Part shown: piece after piece, positions 55,982 to 63,983 of the stretch
How the letters are laid out: every line of letters starts with the position of its first letter
Numbering within the stretch: position 1 is the stretch's first letter
NCBI RefSeq assembly: GCF_003669015.1
Contig: NZ_CP033069.1
Location: 248,001 to 312,000 of the forward strand
Origin: Acidovorax sp. 1608163
Lineage (GTDB): Bacteria; Pseudomonadota; Gammaproteobacteria; Burkholderiales; Burkholderiaceae_C
Direction of reading: 5' to 3'
Length of the DNA stretch: 64,000 nucleotides
Position numbers and translations under genes: made by a program
Notes under the pieces: generated by a model
What the model was told of the DNA's origin: nothing
Databases searched by the model: none
Seen by the model: only the letters and a program-made list of their open reading frames with translations

Positions 55982-56495
55982 GCGGCGCTTGCGTCACCAG
56001 CCAGCCCGTGGCGCCAGCGGCCAGGATGCCGGTGGTGGCGCCTGCTAGCACATCCAGCGGAAAGTGCACGCCCAGGAAGACGCGGCTCCAGGCGATGGCG
56101 GTAGCCCCTAAAAATGCCACCCCTGCCCACCGGGGCATGCGGCACAAGGCGAGGCTGGTGGCCAGGGCAAAGGCCTGCGCTGCATGCATGCTCGGGAAGC
56201 CCGCCCTGGCGCCATGCTCCAGCCACTGGATGCCCAAACCCAACTGGGCCGGGCGAGGCGCCGGAACCCCCCAGCGCAGCAGGTGAACGCCGACCCAGGT
56301 GACGGCCATGGCCACCAACGCCTTGGCGATCACCCACCGGTGTTCGCGAGTTCCCAGCACGCACCACAGCGCCAGGGCCGCACCCACCAGCAAGGGCAGG
56401 GTGACGGAGACCCAGCGGGCCAGGGCAATGAGAAACAAGGGGGTTGCAGGCCCCGCGTTGATGGCCTCAAAGAGGCTTTGATCAAGAGTGAGCAC
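55914..56495 (-). CDS. PAP2 family phosphatase (membrane)
   Basis: 193 residues with about five membrane helices. The phosphatase motifs are LRWGVPAPRPAQ (motif 1, RP), GFPSMHA (motif 2, PSxH) and SRVFLGVHFPLDVL (motif 3, SRxxxxxHxxxD). It dephosphorylates a lipid-linked substrate such as undecaprenyl pyrophosphate or phosphatidic acid; which one is unknown. The start overlaps the end of the upstream PAP2 gene by 14 bp, and its own 3' end overlaps pyk in antisense. Confidence 0.88.
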   Translation of the reverse strand: MLTLDQSLFEAINAGPATPLFLIALARWVSVTLPLLVGAALALWCVLGTREHRWVIAKALVAMAVTWVGVHLLRWGVPAPRPAQLGLGIQWLEHGARAGFPSMHAAQAFALATSLALCRMPRWAGVAFLGATAIAWSRVFLGVHFPLDVLAGATTGILAAGATGWLVTQAPLSWQRRFSAYSSHPARPWARRR

Positions 56496-57234
56496 GGTGC
56501 TGCGAAGCCCCCAGGGTTGCAGGGGTGCTGTCGAGAAAGACGGCGTGCTGTCTCCAGGCCTGGAACGCCATGTCCCACAGCCAGCCAGCCGTCCAGCACA
56601 GCCAGGCGGTCCAGAGGGTGTGGCTCATGAAGTGGGCGCCACGCACCTGCTGCGCGCCACCCAGAATGAAGCCTGCCAGCAGCGATGCGCCCAACCACGC
56701 CCAGGCGGCCCGTGGGTGCCTGCGCCGCAGCGCGAAGTAGCCCCCTAAAAACGCGAAGCCTGCCGAGGCGTGGCCCGCCGGAAAGCAGCGTCCGCCGCCG
56801 CCGTCCAGAATGCCCAGCGCCCAGTGCGACACGTGCCGGGCCACTCCGCCAAACTCCGCCAGGTCCCAGGGGCAGCTGGTATTGCTGATGTTCTTGAAAA
56901 TGCTGATCACGGCCAAGGCCAGCAAGGCGCTGCTGGCCAGTTGCAGCCGCTCGCTCAACTGAAGCTGCCGCAGGATGCCCTTGGGCCACCACACCCCCAG
57001 CGCCAGCAGCAACACGACCACCCAGCCCAACCGGCGGGCCCCTTCGTGCATGACATGCACGAAAAACCACTGCTCCCGCAGCGGAAAACCGGCTTCTGAC
57101 CCAAAAAGCTGGGCCATGGCCAGGTCTTTTCCTGAGGCATCCCAGGCAATCAGGCAGGCAAAGCAGGCCAGGGTCCATGCCAGCAGGGTGCGGTTGCCGG
57201 GGTAGTCCAGGCTGGAGCGGGGGGTATCAAGCAT
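56482..57234 (-). CDS. PAP2 family phosphatase (membrane), second
   Basis: 250 residues from ATG complement 57232-57234 with about six membrane helices. Motif 2 is GGGGRCFPAGHASAGFAF and motif 3 GAHFMSHTLWTAW, a variant of the SRxxxxxHxxxD motif; the first motif ISIFKNISNTSCPWDL is of the lipid A phosphatase/KdoO-like type. It lies first in a two-gene unit and divergent (141 bp) from a two-component system, a setting often seen for lipid A or membrane-lipid modification. That link is inference. Confidence 0.88.
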   Translation of the reverse strand: MLDTPRSSLDYPGNRTLLAWTLACFACLIAWDASGKDLAMAQLFGSEAGFPLREQWFFVHVMHEGARRLGWVVVLLLALGVWWPKGILRQLQLSERLQLASSALLALAVISIFKNISNTSCPWDLAEFGGVARHVSHWALGILDGGGGRCFPAGHASAGFAFLGGYFALRRRHPRAAWAWLGASLLAGFILGGAQQVRGAHFMSHTLWTAWLCWTAGWLWDMAFQAWRQHAVFLDSTPATLGASQHRAHS

Positions 57235-57375
57235 GCCCGCACTGTAGGAACGGGGCCTTAACAGCTTCTTAAAGTGCAAGAAAATGCAAATGGCAGTGGG
57301 TGGAGGGGCTCCCGCTGCCAAAGTTTGGCGTTGGGGCGCGCCGGGGCCGACGTGGTGTGCAGCGACAATGCCCCC

Positions 57376-58068
57376 ATGCGAATCCTCGTGATTGAAGACG
57401 ATGCAGGCATTGCCGACGGCCTGCGCACCACGCTGCAGCAACGCGGTTACGCCGTGGATGTGTGCGGCGATGTCGCCAGTGCCTGGAATGCCCTGCGCAC
57501 CGAGCGCTTTGACGCCATCTTGTTGGACCTGGGCTTGCCCGATGCCGATGGCGGGGTGCTGCTGCAGCGGCTGCGCTCGGCGCCGGGCAGTGCAGGCTCT
57601 GCGCTGCCGGACCCCGCCACGCCGGTGCTGATCGTGACCGCGCGGGACCAGGTGCAGCAACGCATTGCCGGGCTGGACATGGGGGCCGACGACTACCTGG
57701 CCAAACCGTTTGATATTGACGAGCTGGATGCGCGGCTGAGGGCGCTGCTGCGCCGCGCCGCCGGCCGCGCGGCACCGACCATTCGCCACGCAGGCATCGA
57801 GATGGACCCGGCTGCCCGCACGGTGCGGTTCCAGGGGCAGCCGGTGGACATGTCACCGCGCGAGTTTTCGGTGCTGCGCGTGCTGCTCGAGGCGCGTGGC
57901 CGGGTGCTCTCACGCCAGCAGATCGAAGAGCATCTCTACAGCTGGGACGCCGCCATTGAAAGCAATGCGGTGGAAGTGCACATCCACCACCTGCGCCGCA
58001 AGCTGGGCAGCGCCAGCATCATGACCATGCGCGGAGTCGGCTACTTCATGCCCCAGGAGCCCGCATGA
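57376..58068 (+). CDS. OmpR-family response regulator
   Basis: 230 residues from ATG 57376. The receiver domain has the acidic pair in VIEDDAG, the phospho-acceptor Asp51 (ILLDLGLPD), Thr88 and Lys110 (LAKPFD). The C-terminal winged helix (about 130-228) ends NAVEVHIHHLRRKLGS, MRGVGYF. It is a QseB/PmrA-like transcription factor. It overlaps the kinase gene by 4 bp (ATGA) and is divergent from two PAP2 genes, which are likely targets. Confidence 0.94.
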   Translation: MRILVIEDDAGIADGLRTTLQQRGYAVDVCGDVASAWNALRTERFDAILLDLGLPDADGGVLLQRLRSAPGSAGSALPDPATPVLIVTARDQVQQRIAGLDMGADDYLAKPFDIDELDARLRALLRRAAGRAAPTIRHAGIEMDPAARTVRFQGQPVDMSPREFSVLRVLLEARGRVLSRQQIEEHLYSWDAAIESNAVEVHIHHLRRKLGSASIMTMRGVGYFMPQEPA

Positions 58069-59471
58069 CCGCCCCTGCCGACCCCCGCGCACCCACATCC
58101 GGCGGGCGCGCCTCCCTCACGCGCCACCTGCTGCTGTGGTCCCTGGGGGCTCTGGTGTTGGTGTGGGGCAGTTTTGTCTTTCTGGGTTACAAAACCGGCG
58201 TTCACGAGGCCGATGAGCTGACCGACGGGCATCTGGCCAGCGTGGCCGCCTTGCTGCTGAACCTGCGCGCTTATGAAGCCGTGGATGGCGTGCACACCGA
58301 ACGCACCCTGCTGCCGGGCCTGAAGGCGCACGACTACCAGCAGTCCTTGAGCGTGGCGCAGTGGGATGCGCAGGGGCGCCTGGTGGCGGTGAGCGGCTCG
58401 GCGCAATTGCCCCCGTTCGATGCACGCGAGGGGTTTATTGACCTGCAACTGGGCACACCGCCCGTGGCCTGGCGCGGTTTTTCGCAATGGAACGTGGAGC
58501 GCACCCGCAAGATCATGGTGCTGGTGGCGGTGCACGAGCGCGATGAGCTGGCAGAAGACATTGCCGAGCAAATGATCGAGCCGGGTCTGTGGCTGCTGCC
58601 TGTCATTGCGCTGGCTTTGGGGCTGGCCTTGCGCCGGGGGCTCAAGCCGCTGTATGCCCTGTCGGACGACGTGGCCGCGCTGGACCCGGCCATGGACCAC
58701 CGCCTGGCCTCCCAAAACGCCTGGAAAGAGTTCGAGTCTGTCGAAGCCTCCATCAACACCCTGCTGGACCGCCAGCAGGCCGCCATGGCCCGCGAGCGCC
58801 GGCTGGCCAATGAAGTGGCCCATGAGCTGCGCACACCCCTGTCGTCGATTGCGCTGCAAGCCAGTGCGCTGGACGGCGGCCTGGCGCCGGACGCCCAGGC
58901 GCAGGCTTTGGCGCGCATTCGGCAAGACGCCCTGCGGGCCGGGCATGTGCTCAACCAGTTGCTGGCCCTGGCCCGCGCCAGCCGTGCTGAGCTGGACAGC
59001 GCGACGGCCCAGGTAGACCTGGCCGCCATGGCGCGCGGTGTGTGCGCGGACTATGCCCAGGCGGCCTGGCAGCGGGGCGATGAGCTGGAAGTCAGCGCCC
59101 CGGCCAGCCTGTGGGTGCAGGGGCATGCCGTGCTGCTGGACCTGGTTTTGCGCAACCTCATCGAAAACGCCCTCAAACACACGCCCCCAGGCACCCACAT
59201 TGCGGTGCAAATGGCAGAAGACAGGGCCGAGGACAGTGGGGCCCCGGCGGCTTGGCTGCAGGTGTGCGACGACGGTGCGCGGCCCCACCCTGCCCAAGGC
59301 GGCGCGCCCGCCCCCGTGGTGGCGGTGGACAGTCTGCACCTGGGCCATGAAATCGTGACCCGCGTGGCCCAGGTGCACCGCGCCCGGTTTGGCCAAGCCC
59401 CTGCGCCAGTGCCATTCACCACCTGCTACCGTCTGGATTTGCTGAAGGAGCCTTTCCCCGCGCCCAGGTAA
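58065..59471 (+). CDS. Sensor histidine kinase with degenerate ATP-binding domain
   Basis: 468 residues. Two membrane helices (about 22-42 and 174-190) flank a periplasmic sensor loop. The H-box His253 (NEVAHELRTPLSS) and N-box (DLVLRNLIENALKHTP) are intact. The G1 region reads VCDDGARPHPAQGG in place of a normal D-x-G-x-G, and the F and G2 boxes are reduced to DSLHLGHEIV, lacking GxGLGL. ATP binding may therefore be weak or altered. It forms an operon with the response regulator; signal unknown. Confidence 0.9.
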   Translation: MTAPADPRAPTSGGRASLTRHLLLWSLGALVLVWGSFVFLGYKTGVHEADELTDGHLASVAALLLNLRAYEAVDGVHTERTLLPGLKAHDYQQSLSVAQWDAQGRLVAVSGSAQLPPFDAREGFIDLQLGTPPVAWRGFSQWNVERTRKIMVLVAVHERDELAEDIAEQMIEPGLWLLPVIALALGLALRRGLKPLYALSDDVAALDPAMDHRLASQNAWKEFESVEASINTLLDRQQAAMARERRLANEVAHELRTPLSSIALQASALDGGLAPDAQAQALARIRQDALRAGHVLNQLLALARASRAELDSATAQVDLAAMARGVCADYAQAAWQRGDELEVSAPASLWVQGHAVLLDLVLRNLIENALKHTPPGTHIAVQMAEDRAEDSGAPAAWLQVCDDGARPHPAQGGAPAPVVAVDSLHLGHEIVTRVAQVHRARFGQAPAPVPFTTCYRLDLLKEPFPAPR

Positions 59472-59480
59472 AATCACAGA

Positions 59481-59500
59481 GTTACCAAGCGGTTACCAAG
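59481..59500 (+). promoter_or_regulatory. Direct repeat GTTACCAAG(C) x2 upstream of fba
   Basis: GTTACCAAGCGGTTACCAAG: two copies of GTTACCAAG, 11 bp apart start to start (one helix turn), about 85 bp before the fba start and just after the kinase stop. Spacing by a helix turn is typical of activator half-sites. The binding protein is unknown. Confidence 0.45.
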
Positions 59501-59584
59501 CATTTGCCAATGGCCGCCTGAAAAATTGCCAGCCCGTGAAGGGCCCTGGCGCCCCCTCACCCACCCACAACGGACCCAACGACC

Positions 59585-60649
59585 ATGCCTCTCGTCTCCA
59601 TGCGCGAACTGCTCGACCATGCCGCTATCAACGGCTATGGCATCCCTGCATTCAATGTGAACAACCTGGAGCAAGTCCAGGCCGTGATGGCGGCCGCAGA
59701 CGAGGTGGGGGCCCCGGTCATCCTGCAAGCCAGCGCAGGCGCCCGCAAGTACGCAGGCGAGCCCTTCATCAAGCACCTGATCCAGGCTGCGGTCGAGGCT
59801 TTTCCGCACATCCCGCTGGTGATGCACCAGGACCATGGCACTTCGCCCAAGATCTGCCAGGGCGCGATTGACCTGGGCTTTGGCTCCGTGATGATGGACG
59901 GCTCGCTGATGGAAGACGGCAAGACGCCTTCGTCCTTCGATTACAACGTGGATGTGACCCGCAAGGTGGTGGAGCTGGCACACCAGTACGGCGTTACCGT
60001 CGAGGGCGAGCTGGGTTGCCTGGGCAACCTGGAAACCGGCGATGCGGGTGAAGAAGACGGCATTGGCGCCGAAGGCAAGCTCGACCACAGCCAGATGCTG
60101 ACCGACCCTGAGGAAGCCGCCCAGTTCGTCAAGGCCACGCAACTGGACGCACTGGCGATTGCCATCGGCACCAGCCACGGCGCGTACAAGTTCAGCCGTC
60201 CGCCCACAGGCGACATCCTGGCCATCAGCCGCGTCAAGGAAATCCACGCCCGCATCCCCAACACCCACTTGGTGATGCACGGCTCGTCCTCCGTGCCGCA
60301 AGAGCTGCTGGCCATCATCAACCAGTACGGCGGCAAGATGAAGGAAACCTACGGCGTGCCCGTGGCCGAGATCCAGGAAGCCATCAAGCACGGCGTGCGC
60401 AAGATCAATATCGACACCGACATCCGCCTGGCCATGACCGGCGCGGTGCGCAAGTTCCTGGCCGAGAACCCTGAAAAGTTCGATGCCCGCGAATGGCTCA
60501 AGCCCGCCCGCGAAGCCGCCAAGCTGGTGTGCAAGCAGCGCTACCTGGAGTTCGGCTGCGAAGGCCAGGGCTCCAAGATCAAGGGCCTGAGCCTGCAGAC
60601 CATTGCCGCGCAATACGCTTCGGGCGCTCTGGCCCAGGTGGTGAACTGA
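59585..60649 (+). CDS. fba: Fructose-bisphosphate aldolase, class II
   Basis: 354 residues from ATG 59585. Zn and substrate motifs: [39 protein letters not shown], and [30 protein letters not shown] closes the site. The class IIA Calvin-cycle/glycolytic subtype length is usual (about 345-360). It cleaves or forms fructose 1,6-bisphosphate. A clear terminator follows at 60707. Confidence 0.97.
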   Translation: MPLVSMRELLDHAAINGYGIPAFNVNNLEQVQAVMAAADEVGAPVILQASAGARKYAGEPFIKHLIQAAVEAFPHIPLVMHQDHGTSPKICQGAIDLGFGSVMMDGSLMEDGKTPSSFDYNVDVTRKVVELAHQYGVTVEGELGCLGNLETGDAGEEDGIGAEGKLDHSQMLTDPEEAAQFVKATQLDALAIAIGTSHGAYKFSRPPTGDILAISRVKEIHARIPNTHLVMHGSSSVPQELLAIINQYGGKMKETYGVPVAEIQEAIKHGVRKINIDTDIRLAMTGAVRKFLAENPEKFDAREWLKPAREAAKLVCKQRYLEFGCEGQGSKIKGLSLQTIAAQYASGALAQVVN

Positions 60650-60706
60650 TGGGGACACGCGGGTGAGGCGCCGGGGCGCTACCCGCAGTGGTCTGCCCGT
60701 CCGCAC

Positions 60707-60739
60707 AGCCCGCAAGCACCTGGTGCTTTCGGGCTTTTT
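60707..60739 (+). terminator. Rho-independent terminator of fba
   Basis: AGCCCGCAAGCACC and GGTGCTTTCGGGCT pair with one mismatch around a one-base spacer, followed by TTTT. It stands 57 bp after the fba stop. Confidence 0.9.
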
Positions 60740-60751
60740 CTTTGGGGGCCA

Positions 60752-60932
60752 GGAGCCTGTCGGACTTGGAAATCGTCGGCTGCAAACCGACCACAGCGGT
60801 CCATTTTTTACCGCCTTTTTGCCCCATAGCTCGGCTATGGGGCTGCAAATTCGGCAAAAACTGTCCTCGCTGGGGCCGCTTTTGTCGAAACCGTTGGTTT
60901 TCGCTGTCGACGCTCCAAGCCCGACAGGCTCC
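60752..60932. mobile_element. MITE-like 181-bp inverted-repeat element
   Basis: GGAGCCTGTCGGACTTGGA at the left end and, inverted, GGAGCCTGTCGGGCTTGGA at the right differ at one of 19 positions. The centre holds a perfect hairpin GCCCCATAGC-TCG-GCTATGGGGC (60821-60843). No protein-coding frame is convincing; a long frame on the minus strand through it is a composition artefact. It has the shape of a non-autonomous transposable or palindromic dispersed element. Together with the fba terminator it fills most of the 420-bp gap to pntAA. Confidence 0.75.
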
Positions 60933-61020
60933 TTGCGTTCATTGGCTGACACAACGCAGCAAAGTCGCCGCCAAGTGCGGTAAACCCCCCATGCCGCCAA
61001 AACAACTTCATGTAAGCTGC

Positions 61021-61038
61021 CGTTCAGAAATCTGAACG
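61021..61038. promoter_or_regulatory. Palindrome CGTTCAGA-AA-TCTGAACG before pntAA
   Basis: A perfect 8-bp inverted repeat with a two-base centre, 31 bp before the pntAA start. It looks like a dimeric regulator site. The likely promoter lies in the segment 60940-61020, which holds no gene. Confidence 0.55.
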
Positions 61039-61069
61039 ACCACCGGGTTCCCCAACGTGAGGAGATGAC

Positions 61070-62185
61070 ATGTTCATAGGAGTGCCAGCAGAGACGGTGG
61101 CCGGGGAAACCCGGGTCGCGGCAACGCCCGAGACCGTCAAAAAGCTCACCGCCCTGGGGCACAGCCTGCGTGTGCAGTCGGGGGCGGGCCTGGCCGCCAG
61201 CGTGACCGATGCGGCCTATGAGGCCGCAGGGGCCGAGATCACCGACGCCGCAGGCGCCTGGGGGGCCCCTTTGATGCTCAAGGTGCGCTGCCCGTCAGAG
61301 GCCGAAGCCCCCTGGCTGCGCAGCGGCACCACCCTGGTGGGCATGCTCAACCCCTTTGATGCCGCCGGTCTGCAGCGGCTGGCGGCGGCGGGTGTCACGG
61401 CCTACGCCCTGGAGGCCGCGCCACGCACCACCCGTGCCCAGAGCATGGACGTGCTCTCTTCCCAGGCCAACATTGCGGGCTACAAGGCCGTGATGATCGC
61501 GGCCGACCGCTACCAGCGCTTTTTCCCCATGCTCATGACGGCCGCCGGTACGGTGAAAGCCGCGCGCGTGGTGGTGCTGGGTGTGGGCGTGGCGGGCCTG
61601 CAGGCCATTGCCACGGCCAAGCGGCTGGGCGCGGTGATCGAGGCGTCGGACGTGCGTCCCAGCGTCAAGGAACAGGTGGAATCTCTGGGCGCCAAGTTCA
61701 TCGATGTGCCCTACGAAACGGCCGAAGAAAAAGAGGCCGCCGAAGGCGTGAGCGGCTATGCCCGGCCCATGCCCCCCAGCTGGCTGGAGCGGCAAAAGAT
61801 GGAAGTCGCCAAGCGCGTGGCGCAGGCCGATGTGGTCATCACCACGGCGCTCATTCCAGGCCGCCCGGCGCCCGTGCTGGTCACGCCCGAGATGGTGCAG
61901 GCCATGAAGGCTGGCTCGGTGATCGTGGACCTGGCCGCGCCGCAGGGCGGCAACTGCCCGCTGACCGAGCCCGGCAGCACCGTGGTCAAGCACGGCGTGA
62001 CGCTGGTGGGCGAGACCAACCTGCCCGCCCTGGTCGCGGCCGATGCGTCGTCGCTGTACGCTCGCAACGTTCTGGATTTTTTGAAACTCATCATCAACAA
62101 GGAAGGTGCCCTGCATGTGGACATGCAGGACGACATCGTGGCCGCCTGCCTGATGGCCCACGAAGGCACCCTGAAACGCGCATGA
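61070..62185 (+). CDS. pntAA: NAD(P) transhydrogenase subunit alpha part 1 (NAD-binding domain I)
   Basis: 371 residues, with GAGGAG 6-11 nt before ATG 61070. The domain I begins MFIGVPAETVAGETRVAATPE; the NAD fold is VVVLGVGVAGLQAIATAKRLGA; DVRPSVKEQVESLGAKF and TALIPGRPAPVLVTPEMV are family landmarks. It is the split form: the membrane part is coded separately at 63642. The proton-translocating enzyme makes NADPH from NADH at the inner membrane. Two other genes separate it from pntAB. Confidence 0.95.
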   Translation: MFIGVPAETVAGETRVAATPETVKKLTALGHSLRVQSGAGLAASVTDAAYEAAGAEITDAAGAWGAPLMLKVRCPSEAEAPWLRSGTTLVGMLNPFDAAGLQRLAAAGVTAYALEAAPRTTRAQSMDVLSSQANIAGYKAVMIAADRYQRFFPMLMTAAGTVKAARVVVLGVGVAGLQAIATAKRLGAVIEASDVRPSVKEQVESLGAKFIDVPYETAEEKEAAEGVSGYARPMPPSWLERQKMEVAKRVAQADVVITTALIPGRPAPVLVTPEMVQAMKAGSVIVDLAAPQGGNCPLTEPGSTVVKHGVTLVGETNLPALVAADASSLYARNVLDFLKLIINKEGALHVDMQDDIVAACLMAHEGTLKRA

Positions 62186-62988
62186 CCCTTTCGACACGCA
62201 TGACCTTATTTACCCGGCTGACCCGTTTGAACACTGCCTCCCTTTTTTCTGAGCCCGCCCGTGCTGTGGGCGCGCTGCGCCAGTGGGGCCTGCGTGCCGT
62301 GGTGGCGGCGGGCGTGCTGGCCACGGTGGCCTGTGCCCCCGTCAAGCCTGCAGCCACCCCTGAATACCCCGTAGGCCGTGCGCGGCTGGCCCTGCCGGAA
62401 GGCACCTGGGAAGACCTGGGCCAAAGCACCGTGGCCCTGCCCGTGCGCCCCGCCCCGGGCACCATCCCCTTGCAGACCCGTGCCGTGGGGCTGCGCGGTG
62501 CCGACAAGGAACTGCTGGCGGTGGCGCTGGTGCAGACCAACAGCACCAACTACCCGCGTGAGCAAACGCTGTGGACTGGCACCTGCCCGCGCCAGGACGG
62601 TGTGTGGGTGGAAGACGCCGCCCAGGCCAGCCCGGTGCGTGTGGACTGCCTGCGCCTCAAGCGCTGGGCCAACAACCGCGACTGGCTGGACAAGAACCAG
62701 CCCGAGTTGGTGCGCTGGATGGCCGACCACAAGGTGGCCTTCACGCGCCCGGTGTCGCACCTCAACTACCGCTACGCCACCCAAGGCGGCGCGTATGTGG
62801 AAGTGAACATCGTCGCCGACCAGCGCCTGGTGCGCCCCAAGACCATCAACAACGAAGAGTTTTTGCGCGCTGGCTACCCCGCGCAAGACTGGGCCCAGAA
62901 AGTGGCGCAGGCCGCACGCCAGAGCGTCAGCATGATGGACGGGTACCTGGCCCTGCCAGCGTTCCCGATTCCCGAGTCGAAGTTGTAG
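62182..62988 (+). CDS. Probable lipoprotein inside the pnt operon
   Basis: 268 residues starting in the ATGA overlap with pntAA; ATG 62200 is an alternative, and MTLSTR/MTLFTR is a small direct duplication at the start. A hydrophobic helix (about 37-50) ends in ATVACAPV, a possible lipobox with the anchored Cys51. The exported part has RLALPEGTWEDLGQSTVALP and ALVQTNSTNYPREQTLWTGTCP. No recognised family. It may be an accessory lipoprotein that happens to share the operon. Confidence 0.8.
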   Translation: MTLSTRMTLFTRLTRLNTASLFSEPARAVGALRQWGLRAVVAAGVLATVACAPVKPAATPEYPVGRARLALPEGTWEDLGQSTVALPVRPAPGTIPLQTRAVGLRGADKELLAVALVQTNSTNYPREQTLWTGTCPRQDGVWVEDAAQASPVRVDCLRLKRWANNRDWLDKNQPELVRWMADHKVAFTRPVSHLNYRYATQGGAYVEVNIVADQRLVRPKTINNEEFLRAGYPAQDWAQKVAQAARQSVSMMDGYLALPAFPIPESKL

Positions 62989-63066
62989 GCGTGCCGGGGT
63001 GCTGCCCTGGTGGGCAGCGGTGTGGACCACAAGAAAACAAACAATCAAAAAGCGGAGGGTTGGAAC

Positions 63067-63618
63067 GTGGGAGTTATTTTGCAGATCCTGGGGTTGGTCA
63101 TCACCTTCACCATGGCCATGGAGGCCTTGCGCCGCTTTGGCATTGATGTGGGGTGGCTCAACCCGCTGACTTTTTTCCACCGCCGGGCATGGCGCAAAAA
63201 GGTGAGCACGCCGCCCCTGTATGCCTTGGACCACCCTGTAGACGTGGTGGCCGTGTTGGCCTTGGCCACGGTGCAGACCACGGGTGCCATCACCACGGCC
63301 CAGAAGGCGGGTGTGCAGTCCTTGCTGCAGCAGCACCTGCAAATGAACGAGTCCGATGCCGCCAATTTATGGGTGGCCAGCGCCCACTTGCTGCGCAGCC
63401 GGGCGCTGGCGCTGAGCGAATTGCCGGATGTGCTGGCCCGCAGTGCGGACAAGTTCACCGACTACCACGTGCAAACCCTGCAGGCTGTGATGCGCGCCGC
63501 CGCCGACATTGAGCCCCCCATCAACGACGCCCAGCGAAAGCTGCTGGACGCCGTGGATGCTTACTTTGCCAAAAGGAAAGCGGCCTCAAGCCCCTGGTCT
63601 TCGGCCAATCCCGGTTAA
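63067..63618 (+). CDS. Membrane-anchored protein of unknown function inside the pnt operon
   Basis: 183 residues from GTG 63067, preceded by GGAGGG at 8 nt; an earlier in-frame ATG at 63010 has no such site. One hydrophobic helix at residues 3-18 (GVILQILGLVITFTMAMEAL) anchors a mostly helical domain (AQKAGVQSLLQQHLQMNES, ADIEPPINDAQRKLLDAVDAYF) with a spacing that recalls TerB-like domains. That resemblance is weak. pntAB starts 23 bp later. Confidence 0.75.
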   Translation: MGVILQILGLVITFTMAMEALRRFGIDVGWLNPLTFFHRRAWRKKVSTPPLYALDHPVDVVAVLALATVQTTGAITTAQKAGVQSLLQQHLQMNESDAANLWVASAHLLRSRALALSELPDVLARSADKFTDYHVQTLQAVMRAAADIEPPINDAQRKLLDAVDAYFAKRKAASSPWSSANPG

Positions 63619-63641
63619 CCCCGTCCCCACAGGAGAACCCC

Positions 63642-63971
63642 ATGGATGCTGTCTCGCCCACGTTGATCAACCTCATCATCTTTGTGCTGGCCATCTATGT
63701 GGGCTACCACGTGGTGTGGACGGTGACGCCTGCCCTGCACACCCCGCTCATGGCGGTGACCAATGCCATCTCGGCCATCGTCATCGTCGGGGCCATGCTG
63801 GCGGCGGCGCTCACCGAGACGCCGCTGGGCAAAACCATGGGGGTGCTGGCCGTGGCACTGGCGGCGGTGAATGTGTTTGGCGGCTTCCTGGTCACCCGGC
63901 GCATGCTGGAGATGTTCAAGAAAAAAGAGCGTAAAGCGCCCGTGGATAAAGCGCAAGAAGCTATCAAATAA
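63642..63971 (+). CDS. pntAB: NAD(P) transhydrogenase subunit alpha part 2 (membrane)
   Basis: 109 residues. Three to four membrane helices with INLIIFVLAIYVGYHVVWTV, TPLMAVTNAISAIVIVGAM and VNVFGGFLVTRRMLEMF are the PntA transmembrane part. It joins PntAA and PntB as the proton channel. The last 14 residues (KAPVDKAQEAIK) overlap repeat copy g, so the tail has probably been replaced by repeat sequence. Most homologues end soon after the MLEMFKKK stretch. Confidence 0.93.
   Translation: MDAVSPTLINLIIFVLAIYVGYHVVWTVTPALHTPLMAVTNAISAIVIVGAMLAAALTETPLGKTMGVLAVALAAVNVFGGFLVTRRMLEMFKKKERKAPVDKAQEAIK
63931..63970. repeat. Dispersed palindromic repeat, copy g, at the end of pntAB
   Basis: GTAAAGCGCCCGTGGATAAA, then GCGCAAGAAGCTATCAAATA matches the right part of copies c/f (GGATAAGCGC-GAGCAGCTATCAAATT). 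It codes the last residues and the TAA stop of pntAB. It is less complete than the others, so the assignment is less sure. Confidence 0.6.
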
Positions 63972-63983
63972 GGAGCAGATGGC

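Noticed and set aside
60663..60983. Small reading frames through the 181-bp element after fba
   Set aside because: They cross the inverted repeats and the central hairpin and have no ribosome binding site or family; the element is better read as non-coding.
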